A DNA stretch of 64,000 nucleotides, from assembly GCA_022605405.1 (NCBI GenBank), contig JABYQQ010000002.1, positions 62,001 to 126,000 of the forward strand, read 5' to 3'. This document shows, piece after piece, positions 45,338 through 57,744 of the stretch. The notes beneath the pieces were generated by a model. The model did not search any database, was not told the DNA's origin, and saw nothing but the letters and a program-made list of their open reading frames with translations. This DNA comes from Earliella scabrosa. Taxonomy: Eukaryota; Basidiomycota; Agaricomycetes; Polyporales; Polyporaceae. Both the position numbers and the translations under genes were made by a program. Numbering within the stretch: the stretch's first letter is position 1; each line of letters begins with the position of its first letter.

Positions 45338-45781
45338 ATGACCACCGCCACCCAGGCTGATCGCTCGCCACACATTCGCCCGACATGCAACCCGCGTCAA
45401 GGACCGGACGTGACTCGTGCGTATGGGTTCATCCTCGACAGGGAATGCATCAGCCGTTGGACCGCAATATGCCACGAGCGAAGAACTGGTGTCAAACCAT
45501 CGAGCCTGTCCCCTGAGGAGGAGCAAGAGATCATTCGCTCCGGCTTTCCCGTGACTTTGAACTGGATGGCTGGCATTGTATACATCAAAGTCCCCAGCAT
45601 ACCCCGCCTAAGCCGACGAATTATCCTCATGAGCGGCGCTGCCCGAAGGTACCTCTTTGTGCTCCGCGACAACAGCTCGTTCGAGGCGCGGAACGCCCCT
45701 GTCTATCCCGACGATATCGAGGCTGTGAAGACGCTTTTGGAGCTCAAAGATGATCCTGGGTGGTACGACGTCTCGGTCTAA
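45338..45781 (+). CDS. small family member 4, unknown function, 147 residues
   Basis: Intronless frame from MTTATQADRSPHIRPT (context CAACCATGA). Family blocks: TRAYGFILDRECISRW near residue 26, LSPEEEQEIIRS, YIKVPSIPRLSRRIILM, LFVLRDNSSFEARNAP, YPDDIEAVKTLLE, terminal WYDVSV. An upstream in-frame extension to 45272 would start just behind the palindrome and has no match in the paralogues. No recognised domain, signal peptide or membrane segment. Last of the tandem array; the next gene downstream is glycosyltransferase B, converging from the other side. Confidence 0.72.
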   Translation: MTTATQADRSPHIRPTCNPRQGPDVTRAYGFILDRECISRWTAICHERRTGVKPSSLSPEEEQEIIRSGFPVTLNWMAGIVYIKVPSIPRLSRRIILMSGAARRYLFVLRDNSSFEARNAPVYPDDIEAVKTLLELKDDPGWYDVSV

Positions 45782-46220
45782 CGACATCATGGCGCGTGTT
45801 TGCTTCGATCATCATTGCGTTGGTGTATTGACCCCCTCGGTATGTCTATTCACATTATAGGCACTCTCTGTTGCAGCGTCGCAACTGGAAGAAGTGAATC
45901 TATAGGGCCACAGCACTACGCTAACGATCTAGCTGGTCGAGCGTATATGGAGTAGGCCGACCGGGACTGTTGCGGCTATGGGATCCCGGACTCTTGCAAA
46001 TGTAGTAGTAAACGGCATTACGTCTTGCTATGGCAATTTCGTCACTGGATCACGCCATGTCTATCATCATGCTTGTCTCAACTCGTGTGTTACGATCCAC
46101 GCGGCACGGAGCGCGCAGCACTTAAAGACATTTTTGAATCTCAGGAGTCAGGCTCCGGGTCTTTTCGAGCTAAATCTGCCGAAACACACGTCGACTCTTT
46201 TCGCCTCGTGCATCGCTACA
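45782..46220. other. intergenic between small gene 4 and the 59-codon ORF
   Basis: No supported gene. A plus-strand frame at 45978-46343 overlaps it but lacks recognisable motifs. Confidence 0.4.
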
Positions 46221-46400
46221 TCATGGTTTACCGACCGACCGACGTTGACCATTTCTCATTCTCCGGAAGTACACGGCACCGGCGGCAAGTGCGCCAAGAT
46301 TCACACCCAAAATTACGCCCAACCCTGGAATTTTGAAGAATAGAAGCTGTGAAGCAGCGTAGGTATCGATGCCAGCAACGCGTAGGCAGTGACGTAACAT
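46221..46400 (-). CDS. possible 59-residue single-pass membrane protein
   Basis: A short ORF with an ATG at 46400 and TGA at 46223-46221. The product has a basic N-terminus (MLRHCLRVAGIDTYAAS), one strongly hydrophobic helix (IPGLGVILGVNLGALAAG, about residues 25-42) and a basic end (RRMRNGQRRSVGKP). The helix flanked by positive charges is the main evidence. It could also be the last exon of a larger membrane-protein gene. No family recognised. Confidence 0.3.
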   Translation of the reverse strand: MLRHCLRVAGIDTYAASQLLFFKIPGLGVILGVNLGALAAGAVYFRRMRNGQRRSVGKP

Positions 46401-46714
46401 AAGTAATCTATTTATCTATCTGCGTGTATCTGTACGTGTCCGTGTCCGAGTCCAGCCAATACCGGTATGTGATAGCCTACGAATCCCCGAGAACCCGGAC
46501 GCAAAGAATGCGTAGCTGGAAACCTGAACAGCGACGCCCATCGAACCCACGATCAAGAACTGCAGCTGAAAGGTGCACGGAAGAAAAGAAGGAGCGTGAA
46601 GAGAGCGGGCGACGTGATCAGTCAGCGCGAACACAATGTCCCGGCCCGCCTCGTATCGAATGCCGCGCGCCCCGACTGCGCGCTGTCCGCGAGGCACGTA
46701 ACCATCGCAGGCAT

Positions 46715-49700
46715 TTAATACGAGAAGATCATGAACCATGGGTTTAGAACGATCTGTCAGCGCCATGCGCAACGTCAGTTGTCATGCGAGTGGCGGCAGG
46801 TATGGAAGGACGTACCGGGTATGCGATATGGCAGCCTGCAAAGATGCTGTTCCGGGCGGCGGGGAGAAGGGAGAGGTGGTCAGCATCGCGCCCATCACAG
46901 AGGTTCCGAGTTAAGGGTCACGTCAAGCGTCCGATGGCGAGACAAAGCGCGACATAATGAGATGGAGAATGGGAGGAGGATGACTCACGCGAGCGGCACG
47001 ATAACAGCCCAGTCCCAGCCGAAGATACGCCAGCCTATGGGTATGGCCTCCGTGGTCAGCACGACCATGACGGCGCAGCAGGCGAGACTGATGACGAGGG
47101 CGAGCCAGAAGCGCTTCAGGATCTTGGGCACCTCGAGCCAGAAGTTGGACCGCTCCACTTCTTTCTTCGTCGCGCCCCAGGTGATGTTGTACGAGAAGAG
47201 GTGCGCGAGGAGGGCCTGGGAGAGGTGGATGCTGAGGCCACCGAAGAAGAAGAAGCTGCGGGACGCGGTCGTCAGCTCGTTGTTCATGGTCGACTTGCCC
47301 CGCTGAGACTGGCGTCGCGAAACGATGAGTCTGACTCACAAGAAGGGTATCCATGTCACATTCTCAATGAATGAATCGATGAGGTTGCGCTGTCCAAGGC
47401 GGTATTCCAACAACGTGAAGCCGAGGTTACCCGCACCGGGGAAGACCACGGTGCAGGCGAGCCAAATCTCGAAACTGTGCTCGTAGAAACCGTCGATCTA
47501 CGCGAAATCATCAGCGATGATGCTTTGGAACGGCAGATTGATACACACCGCGATGTTCCACCCAAGCAGGAAGTAGTTCAGGATGGATAACACAGACGAT
47601 GCGGCAAGGCCATCTGAGAGATGACGTCAGCTGAGTTAGCAGGATCTGTGGGCGTCTGAGACGTACAGTACGAGAACATATCTGCGGGATACCCGTCAAT
47701 GACCACTCAACAAGTAGAAGATGTGATACGCACATGCCATCATGCTGATCTTGTAGTGGACGGGGGCATTGGACCAGATGAAGATCCTGAGTTGCTTGGT
47801 GATGGGTCCCATTCGCCACCAGTCGATCAGCGGGTTGAAGATCAGCTCGTTGCAACCTGTGCTACATCAGCACTGCGCGACGACCACGATGTCCAGCAAA
47901 GACCAACCATATGAATACTTTTGCCATCTGTTGAGCTCGTCATCGCAGGTCAGCGAGACACCTTCTTTGAAACCGCCCTCCGAATACGTCGCCCAACGGA
48001 TGATGTACCCCGCGAGCTGCAGGCGGAGCGCCATGTCGAAGTCTTCCGACACGTTCGACTCGGACCAGATCTTCTTCTTGCCGTCCGCAGGATCCACGAA
48101 CGCCGCGTCTTGGAGCGCGGACCAGCGGAGGAACGCATTGTGCCCCACAAACGGCGCGACCTCGCCATTCGCGCAGCCCATCGAGATGCACTTGTTGATC
48201 CTGCGCGTAAAGTGCGCGATGCCGTTCTCAAAGTAGTGGTGCGCCACCTGCATCACGTCCGACTCGTGCTGGATGATCGCCACCTCCGGGCACTCCGCGA
48301 GCTCGCGCGCCGCATCGCGCAGGCAGTCCTCCGGGACGACCGTGTCCGAGTCCACGATGAGGATGATCTCCCCGAGTCGGATCGACTTGCCGTTCGCCGC
48401 CGTCGGCCGCCACCGCTTCCCGCTCTCCTCGTACATCTCCTCGATCGCGAGCTGCAGCGCGCGGTCCTCGAGGGACTCTTCGAGGGTGTCCTGTGCCCCC
48501 TGGCTCTCGAGCTCCATCAGGTGCTTCTCGAGCTTGAGCGAGAGTGCGAGGCCGTAGTTCATGTTCGACGCCTTCTTGAAACGGCCTGCCCGCTTGAATC
48601 CGTCGGGAGCGCTGCTGTGCCCCGGTCGGGCGACCCAGCCGATGTTGTGGTCCGCGTAGAACGCTATGCGGGCCTGCTGCTCAGCCGGGTCCAGGAGTTG
48701 CATCCCATCCTCGTTGATGAAGATCGAGGACGTGCCTCCCTGTCGCGCGTACGTCTGCATCGCCTTCTTGAGATGATACACGGAGGGCGCGCTGTATTAC
48801 GTTCAAGTCAGCGACCATCTCGGGCGAAGACGGAGATTGGCGGACTGGGGATCCCGGAGGCATTACGCCACCGAAAGCTTGTTCATAGACATGTCACCGG
48901 TGATAGAACACCGGTGAATGAGTACGTAGAGGCCCTCGGAATCCGCAAGGAAGCGAAAGCGTCTGCCGAGTGGAAGTTGATAACCGCAGGCTGACACTCA
49001 CATTGTCTCGGTTAGACTCTCCTTGTAGACCGGCATTTGAATGGTGATGTGTGGCAGGCTGGAGTCGACAACCTTGTTGGGCGCTGGACGTATGGCAGAG
49101 TAATACTTCGAGTTCTCATGGTATTGCGACACGGGACCGAGGCTGCATCGATGAGGTCAGCCTCGACTTTCTGGAACGGAGCAATTGACGTACATAAATG
49201 AGAGGTTGCTGATAATCTGGAGACAGAAGAACTAAACGCCACCGTCAGAGTTAGTGCCACAATGAATGCATGTTTTGGGAGGCGTACCAATGAAACACAG
49301 AACAAGAAGGGTGCGGTGACAAGGAGCGCGAACCGCTTCCAATTTCCATCAAGCAGGGACTCCTCGACCAATATCGCAGCGCCGCTTCCAATGAAGACTG
49401 CCGGTGTCATATGAATGTCAAGCATGCATGGAAGGCAAACGTGTCACTCACAAATTGACATGGCCACTCCGAGCCCGTTGTACATCGGGGCTAGGAGGCG
49501 GACCGGCCTCGGGGAGGGACCCTCCGCTGTCTTCTCCACGTCTTCCTTGTCGGTGACGAAGTACGAGAGGCCCCAGGAGCGCTTCTTCTTCCCTTTGGAA
49601 CGTACAGTCTGGGACCGGTCCGCGGGGGTCTCCTTCGTCTGAACCTCTTCCTTGGGTTTCTCGGCCAGGTGAGCCTCGGAAGACGAGTTCGAGGACAACG

Positions 49701-50362
49701 CGGCGATCGAGGCGATGGAAACGTTGGCGGAGCGGTGGTTCCATACGAGCTTGATCAGCTTCTCCTCGAAGTCCTGGCACGTGGGGATAATGCTCTCGAG
49801 GTTGTACGACCAGACGATGAGCACACGCTCGTCGCGCTGGGTATCGCGGTGAGTCAGATGGACCCTGAAAAATCAGACGCTTGACTCACAATGAACGCGC
49901 CACACTGCTCCTTGTCGGCGGTGCCGAGCAGCGTGACGGAGTCAAGCACTTGGATACGTGTGTTCTGGTCGACATAGATAGCGTCCTCGTCTTGCTTCCT
50001 GTATGTGCCGTGGCGCATCACATGGTTAGCGCGATAACCCGACACGAGTCGGAGAGGACGTACACCGTAGCGAGTGCGGCGTTAATAGCCGCGCTGCGAA
50101 TCTTGACGGCAACAACAGGGTTCAGCAGGCGAACCGCCGCCTCGAAAGGTTCCAAATGGGGGTTCTCGTAGGGGAACACGCGGAACATGCCATGGTCGAC
50201 ACGAATGCAGACACCGGCATGGATGTTTTCTTCCGAGGGCTTGAACCATGCGTCTCCTTGCGTCTAAATTCAAAGTTAGAGGTAGGCGCGAGGAAGAGAG
50301 GGAAGGAGACGCGCCTGCTTGAAGATGTGATGGAGCAGAGCATCGTAGGCGTCGTAGTCCAT
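46715..50362 (-). CDS. family-2 glycosyltransferase, multi-pass membrane protein (copy B)
   Basis: Predicted 15 exons (minus): 50362-50315, 50263-50064, 49998-49890, 49836-49452, 49397-49288, 49231-49194, 49142-49002, 48791-47908, 47856-47734, 47681-47667, 47613-47549, 47497-47340, 47255-46989, 46846-46816, 46753-46715; 870 residues. All exon lengths equal those of copy A except exons 4 and 8 (385 and 884 nt versus 382 and 893). Same signatures: MDYDAYDALLHHIFKQ, IILIVDSDTVVPEDC, SEDFDMALRL, ELNRWQKYSYG, FFFFGGLSIHLSQALLAH, terminal NPWFMIFSY. Intron 1 begins GC rather than GT (50314-50313). Intron 8 has a weak GTTGGT donor. It is head-on with copy A, and the small-gene array lies between them. 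A polysaccharide-synthesis role is inferred; product unknown. Confidence 0.87.
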
Positions 50363-53300
50363 GTCGACGATGGCACGCGTGCGGAGGCGCAGCAACACAC
50401 ACACGGACTCGGGGTGGGGATGAACAAGCCGGCCTGAATGGGTAATCTGCGCGGACCCTACATATACTCTCGGACATGCAAGAAGCACTCAACCGCCGGC
50501 ATGAGAGACTGCCGTTCCAGACACAGCCAACCGCATGGCATGTGCAGTTGACAAACAAGGAAGATAGAAGATGTACCGGCAAAGTCTGTGGCCTATCGTG
50601 TCCATTCCGGCGCGCCAGAATATGACAGACTGACAGGGTTCAGCGCGGCGCAGCCAGACAACTCATATCTAGCGCAGGTAGAACGGTTCTGATCTCAAGG
50701 CGTATCGTCACCCTGAATCTAACGCTCGAGGGCAACTCGGCACGGCCTGTTGCGAGAAGGGGTTGAGCGCTGGCGGCAACAGCCCATTGTGCATTACATG
50801 CCGACGTACCTCCGCATCGCTCTTGACGAGAAAATCGCGGGTTGGCCGATCTCACGCGAGTGGAAGTGCGTCATCAGACCTCGGGACTGTAGTTAAGGTA
50901 AGTCACACGGAGGACCTCACTTTTATGGATAATCCCGTACCTTGAGAGCACAAACACAGCCATTGAGTCTTCCAGATCGGTAGACTTCACGACTCTGCCT
51001 CAAATTCAAATGTACTTTGACTTACGCAAGTTGTCATATGCTGATGAGCCAGCTATCCGGCCGGCCGCGGAGTCTCCGAACATCAGGGGAGTTGAGCGGC
51101 TGATAACTTGTCAGATGGCACACCTCTCGCATAGGTGAACGTTCGCATTAACAACACTTACAGCGTGCTGCGGATGCATACATATGTCTATGAGCGCGAC
51201 ACGCAGCCTACCATGGCTATCGCTCAGAGAGGAGATGGTTGTCGCTGATCAAGCGAGGGTGGGATATAAGCGCCGAACGTGGTTCTTTCTCACCCTCTCG
51301 TCGTCGACCACGAACCTACTCGCCGCCATTCCTGCACCCTCACGGCCGTTTCAGAATAGGCGGCGAGCCGTGTAACGCGCTACGCTCTACACGGATTGCG
51401 CAACCACATCTCCGAACAACGTCAGCCGTCGACCCGCACACCCCTGCTCGGCACCATGCGCTGGCGCCCTCTCACGCTACTCCCCGCTGGAATTTCTGGG
51501 CACGTCAGGCTGAAGACCAAGCAAGGGGTATAAGGACTCTTCTTTACTCATTATATGGGCGCTGCTCTGACGACTGGTTTGATACAGGTCCCGTATTTGC
51601 TGCTTCTACTCCGGACCCTTGGATGAGGTGGCAGTTGTGAACGCCGTCATGGTGAGCTTGGCAGCATCTCTTCTCGAGACATGCGGCACGAAGGCTGCCA
51701 TGCTTCAGCCGAGGAGCTTCACAGCTTGTCAGTGATTCTCCCTCCGCGCCTGTGCTCTGTCAGCTCTCAACATTTCGCTCTACCTGGTCGATGTAAGGCA
51801 CCGTCACACCGACGTGAGATATTCTCCCAACTGCGCCTCATCGCCCAGCGTTCGACGTCACCATGCTCGTATATAGCCCAACTTTTGAGCAGCGCTAGCG
51901 AGCCGTAGACGCAGTCCGGCACCAAATCGCAGCGGTTCGTACGGAGTTCGACGACATCAGATTCCGGCGTAAGTTCCTGGCCCAGTCCCTGTGACGTTGG
52001 GCAGCAGGATCGCACCCGGTTGTGTTTACAGCGCTAATCCTGAACCTTTGATACAGAAGCGGTAAACCTACCCCCCGGATGAGATGCCGAAACCTCCCGC
52101 CAATATCGCACCCTGTCGGTTCGGTTGTACTGTTCACCCGAGCCTCGACCATCGTCAGCCAGCCAGCGGGACGTCGTACCAGAAATACAAACTCTTCAAC
52201 GGCCTGCAGTGACGTCGTGATGACGCTCGCTCGCTTCTAAGTGAGCATGTTCGATATGATACGCTTCATTGACTCAGTCCGAACCATAGCAGGCTATTCT
52301 CATTCGTCGAGGACAAGAACCGGTACAGCAATATTCAGGAACTTCACTTCCCTACAACCCCACGCTTCTGCGCATGATTCGCACGCAGATCTTCCCTTGT
52401 TACACGAAAGGTTGTAGACGGCTTCCGACAACCTCGGGGCCCCGTCTCGCGCTCTCGTCCCTCTCATCCCCGCCCCGCATTCTCGTCGGTGATATTCGAC
52501 GGACACGAGGTATCTGACGGGACTGGACGGGCATTGTCAGTTTGCGTTATCCGGCTCGCGTGTGACTTCGAGCAACGCCAGGGGTGGACCATGGGGACCG
52601 TCTGCTTTCGCAAGCTGTCAGGTACTCGGCCATGCCTCTCCCGGACCTCATCTTCGGCCGGCATAGTATGCAAAGAGGAGGTAGATCCTGGCGTCGCATC
52701 TTTGCTCTCTGCCAACGCTAACGAGCGACCGATGGCGATAGGCACGACGCTATCCGACAGGACATAGTGGCAGCGTTCGACGCTGCTCGGCACAGCGCAA
52801 TAATTCCTCAAGCTTCTGCGCTGCTCTAGAGTGGTCTAGGTCTAGGGTGGTCAGAGACCCAATGGTGGTGCTCTCACGCTTCACAAGTCTGACTATCTTG
52901 TGTAGTCTTCGTCGGCCGTTGGTAGGCTGACTCCATCCAAGTCCTCGTTGACACTACTCTACACGGTGAGTTTCAGCTCCATACCAGTTCGAATTGGATA
53001 CTCAACGCCACGATAATCTCAACACATCCGATGCTTTCACCCAGATCCTCGAGCAACGAGCCGTCTTTCCCTAGCTAGTTGTCATCTCGTAGAGAGGATG
53101 AAATAATCTACGGCGGTGGTCCACACATCATTGAACGTCGTGCCGATAGGCTTGTCGGCCTCCCGAGGGCAACCATCCGTCCCATACCGATTCTCGATCC
53201 GTCAAGGATCTCGGCTCCCACTGGAGGAAGCATGTGCGTCGGCGCGTTCGCAATTCCTCCCGGAGCACGACGCCCTCTCCCCTTACTCGCGATGCGATGC

Positions 53301-54236
53301 CACCGTCAAGGACATGAGCCGCTGTGCGTCCCCATCGTGGAGAATGACATTTATTCAAGTGCTGCTGGATTATGCGTGCTTGTGGGAGGAGGCGCCTACT
53401 GACGACGTGCGCATGCTCGTGCCACCTGATGTGAGTCAATGTTGTTAGATGTGAGGTGGAGTAGAAATAGTTATGGAAGGGGTGATCTCTAGCAAGTTGA
53501 ATAACACCAAATGAGAAATCAGTCGGAGCTGTCCGAGTCGCATAGGCGCAGCTCTACGAGTCGGCAGTACTGTTTCTGCAGGGCTTTCATCATCCCTCCG
53601 CCTGGAGCGTTCGCTATGTATGATGAATGAACTTTCACGGTTTCGACTCAAAGGTATTGGAGAGTACCACGCACTGGTGGTCACTCAGGAAAAGCCTAGA
53701 CAACATAAGAGACGCTTGTAAACAACATCAATGCCAAGTGGCACGGCGTGCCCCAACGCCCGTACGGTCCGCCTGTCCCTTCAGCGTCTAATGTACACGT
53801 GTGACCGTGACGCTCACAGTTGAACTTCGCAAGTTCAACGCGTCTCTCCCGCCACACATTCAACTCGTCCAACATCACCATCTCTCGTCAGCGTGCTCTA
53901 GTGCATCCCTGGAGCCTTGCGATCTCTCTTGCAAGTATGCATGCAGTGACTGTATTGTGGTGTACCCACTGATCTTTGTTTTCTTGCCAACTATGCTAGT
54001 AGCATCATCCCTCGGCCACAGGTATTGAACACGCAGCGTGCAAAGACCGAGCGGTCTTTTGTGCTCCCAATCAGGTGTGTGATTTTGCCTATTGTGCTCT
54101 AGAAGCGCCGGCTGATTCCGTTGCTTACCGCATGGACGCGCGTCGTCTCTAGGACAGGATCCGAAACCAGTCTCTCCGCAAGTAGAAAAGCGGGAACAGC
54201 GCGTCTAAAGGTTTGTCGCTCTCTTCCTCCTCCACC
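50363..54236. other. 3.9-kb stretch without convincing genes
   Basis: Starts as the upstream region of glycosyltransferase B (a TATATG-like stretch near 50460) and ends as the upstream region of the 54-kb FunK1 gene. ORFs in between are short and unrelated to anything else in the window. It contains one copy of a 31-bp sequence repeated at 58486. Confidence 0.4.
52405..52435. repeat. 31-bp repeat, copy 1
   Basis: Identical to 58486-58516. The unit contains an imperfect hairpin with arms AGGTTGT and ACAACCT around a 12-base loop. The second copy marks the exact 5' breakpoint of the truncated FunK1 gene. Confidence 0.85.
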
Positions 54237-57200
54237 ATGGAGCCCTTCGGCCCACATACGCTAACCGGAAAGGTGCCCCAAGACACTCCCGTCAACCACA
54301 ACGCGTTCAAGGTCGCGGACTCTAACCGTCTTCCCGAAACCTACGTCCAAAGAACCGCGGAAGAGAAGCGCGACAACATGAGACAGGACGCGCGAGACAC
54401 AACCATCCTCATGCGACTCGCTCAGTTTAGGACCGACGTTCTCGGTGGCCAGCCTGCCGACTTCGAGGTCGACGATGCGGAGGTTCAGAAGGTGTGGACC
54501 ATGTTTAGGACTGCTCTGGGTTTGCCGGAGAAGACGGAGTTGAAGGGTGCCGAGAAGGCGAAAGCGACGCTTGAGCCGGCCCCTCCAGAGCCGAAGCTCA
54601 ATGAGAAGATGTATTCTGAGGCTTGGGTGCGCGTCTCGTCGGTGGCTTACTGATTTCATGACTGATGGTTAGCAGGCAAAGGTCGATGCAAACCACCCCC
54701 TGTGCCCCGGATACTTCCTTCATCTCTCAGAGAATAAGTACGACAAATCAGACCAGGACAAGTACAAGATCGACGGGTCCTTCATCGCGGACGGAGACCG
54801 GGATCGGACTACCCCGGAACGACCGAACTGGTCTCTTCAGCGCTTCCTCGCCGAGTTCAAGCCTGATGGAACAGAACACGACCCCTACAATGCCAAGCGT
54901 ATATACGAGGAGCCCGAGGCTACAGCAAGGTCACGTCAGAAAGTGCACGGTCAGGTTATGTCCTATGCCGGGCACAACTACTCCTACCAGCATCGCACCG
55001 GACTCTACATGCTCCTGGTCAACGGCCGGCGATATCGCGTCATGCGCTGGGATCGCGGTGGTACGATCGTGACTGAGTCGATAGACTACATCGGCACCTT
55101 TCGTGGAATGAAGTCGCTCCTCGGGGTCTTCAAGATGTTCTCGAAGATGAACGATCGTCAGCAAGGCAAAGACACGACTGTGACAGAGCTATTGCCAGAT
55201 TCGTGTGGTTGGAAACGCATGGACGCCATCGCTGCTTCTCGCACTGATGATCTCGACCACCGCGAGCGGGTCATTCAGAACCCGGACGAAATCCCCCCTA
55301 CTTTCCTCCCCTCCGCCAACGGCCCCGCGCATCCTACACCTCCTCCTGGACCCTCTATAACCTGTGCTCCGACTGACATCTGTCAACACGACCCCAAATT
55401 TCATACGTCGACCCAGAAGATCGACCCCATCATGACCCACGCGCGCGAGCTGTTTCGAAAATCCCTTGTTCGAGACTTCCCCCGTTACAGGATCCTTGTC
55501 CGTGGCAAGGACTACCTCGCCGGTGAACCAATCTTCAGTGGATCCGGGATGGTTGGGCGTGGGACGCGGTGCTATGTCGCTCTAGAATGGCACACCCAGC
55601 GCCTTGTGTTGCTCAAGGACTCCTGGAGACCGTACTACGCTGGGATCGAGCCGGAAGGCGCGATCTTGAAGACCCTCAATGACGCGGGTGTCACCAACGT
55701 GCCCACTCTTGTGGCATACGAGGACGTACGCGACGTCGACGAGGATGGCAAGGTCGAGTCTGGAATGCCACAGGAGACCGAGACATCTAACTACTCGCCG
55801 CTCACCGGAACGAAGAAGGTGCGGAAACTTCACGCGTTCTCGGCCGATGTAGAGGAGAACGAGACGGCGGAGAACCCTGGAGAAGCGATGGATGTCCACA
55901 ACGATGACCCACTGACTTGGAAATTGCCGCCTGCCACTGCACAAGATCCCAGTCGCCCCAACCCGCCTCTGCTTTTCTCCCTCATAGAGGAACCTGCCAC
56001 TATGCCTACCGAGCCACGAATCAGCAAGAAGCGGAAGGCGGATGAGGTTGCGGCCGAAGACATGCGCCTCCAGGGCTCACGCCTGAGACACCTTGTCCAT
56101 AGTCGGATCATCGTCGAGGAGATTTGTCTACCTCTGACAGCGTTCACGCACAGCAAACAACTGGTCAGACTTGTCCACCATTGTGTCATCGGTATGTCTA
56201 CTGCATCATCTCTATTGGACGCAGAAGTACTAATCAACAGCTACGTAGCGCACGAGCAAGCATGGACGTTGTGTCACTATGTGCACCGTGACGTGAGCGC
56301 GGGGAATATCTTGATATACCCAACGCTCATGCGCACGAAGGATGGGAGACAGTGGGCGGTTTTTTGGAAGGGGATCCTATCCGACTGGGAGCTTGGCAAG
56401 TGCAACACGATAAAAGTCGCATTGCAGCCTGAGCGCACGGTACGCTCTTGCTTCCGTATAGTCGATATCAGGTACTGATGCATACGTTGACAGGGAACTT
56501 GGCATTTCATGTCGGCCTACCTCCTGGACAACCCTGGTGCGCCGAATACGATTCCAGACGAGTTGGAAGCCTTTCTCCATGTCATCATCTACGGCGCAGT
56601 GCGGTTCATCCCGAGCACCTTGAACGGCAATGTGGACAGCTTTATCCACGAGTACTTCGAGGGCTTCTCGGAGAATCCGCTGACTAAGAAAGGGGCCTGC
56701 CCATCTGCGAAGCGGCTCGCCGTCGTGCAAATGGATATCCTCCAAATGGCTTCAGTCAACGTCCTGTTCTGCACGAAGGATGACCCTAAGCCGGCGAATC
56801 ACCCTCTCAACGCCCTCATCAAAGAGCTTCTCACGCTCTTTCACAGTCGCTATGTCATTCACCAGTACGAGAAGAGCATCCAAACCAGCTCTCCACAAAC
56901 ACCCGCTCGCCCTCGCGCGACTATTCCCTCAGCCGACGACGACGTGGATACCCTGTGTGATGACGCTGTGGGACACGACGATACCATTGCAGACAAGAAG
57001 ATCATCGAGTCCCAGGACACCGTCAAGGACCAGGTAACCGCCGACACCGTCCGTGAGGAGCCAGGTGCACTCCCCCCAATCCAAGTGCCGACCACGAAGA
57101 TGTACGACGACATGAAGTCGCTTGAATCCCACTTCAAGGTACGCACGGTCCTCACCAAGCATCTCTTGCAACGGTGGCCGGGCGCGGATGTCGTTCCAGA

Positions 57201-57744
57201 TCAATGGGGGAAGGGACGCTCGGCTGTACCCGTCGTGAGGACCCAGCAATCGAAGAGAGCTCGTCTGGAGCCGCCCTCCCAGCCCATGGCCGGTCCATCT
57301 ACCCAGCCTATCGCCGGTTCATCCACCCAACTCGCCACTGGATCTACATCGGACTCCGGCCCAATGACGCGCAGTCGTCGTGCTGCGCTCGGGCCAACTA
57401 CGGCTGGGCAAGGTACTGTCGGTGCGGGAAATACACATGGGGCCGGCCTTCCTGCCACCCCCGCTATCGACAATGGCCGTAGGGTGACTCGCAGCCAGAG
57501 CCGCGCCTCCATCAACCAGGCAATGGGTCAAGGAAGCGGCTTGACCACGACCGCGACTAATGACGGAGGTGTTACCCGTGGTCGCGGCGGGAGGAACACT
57601 GTCGGGGCAAGCACTGGCCGACGTCTGACTCGCAACGGTACTGGGGGTAGTACGAGCAGCACTGCACAATCTCGCGGACAAAGCGGTGGGCGGGGAACGA
57701 GTAGGGCGACCAGGGCTACTCGTGGTCGTGCTCGTCGTGCTTGA
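54237..57744 (+). CDS. FunK1-type protein kinase, full length, basic repeat tail
   Basis: Predicted exons: 54237-54626, 54676-56191, 56249-56439, 56494-57744; 1,115 residues, introns 49, 57 and 54 nt. Start MEPFGPHTLTGK in strong context (CCACCATGG). N-terminal part: TTILMRLAQF, then PLCPGYFLHL after intron 1, YQHRTGLYMLLVNGRRYRVM and RWDRGGTIVTES. Kinase lobe: LVLLKDSWRPYY (lysine), EGAIL (glutamate), YVHRDVSAGNILIYP near 649, LSDWELGK near 682, GTWHFMSAYLL after intron 3. The last exon is exactly as long as in the 6-kb gene (1,251 nt). Its tail has SQPMAGPSTQPIAGSSTQ repeats, then MTRSRRAA, RRVTRSQSRAS, RRLTRNGT and an RGRARRA end. Acceptor of intron 2 is the TACGTAG at 56242-56248; the nearer CAACAG would give an immediate stop. 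Confidence 0.87.

Noticed and set aside
47921..48994. 357-codon plus-strand ORF opposite glycosyltransferase B exons 7-8
   Set aside because: Spans an intron of the real gene on the other strand and resembles only the equivalent shadow at 39.4-40.3 kb.
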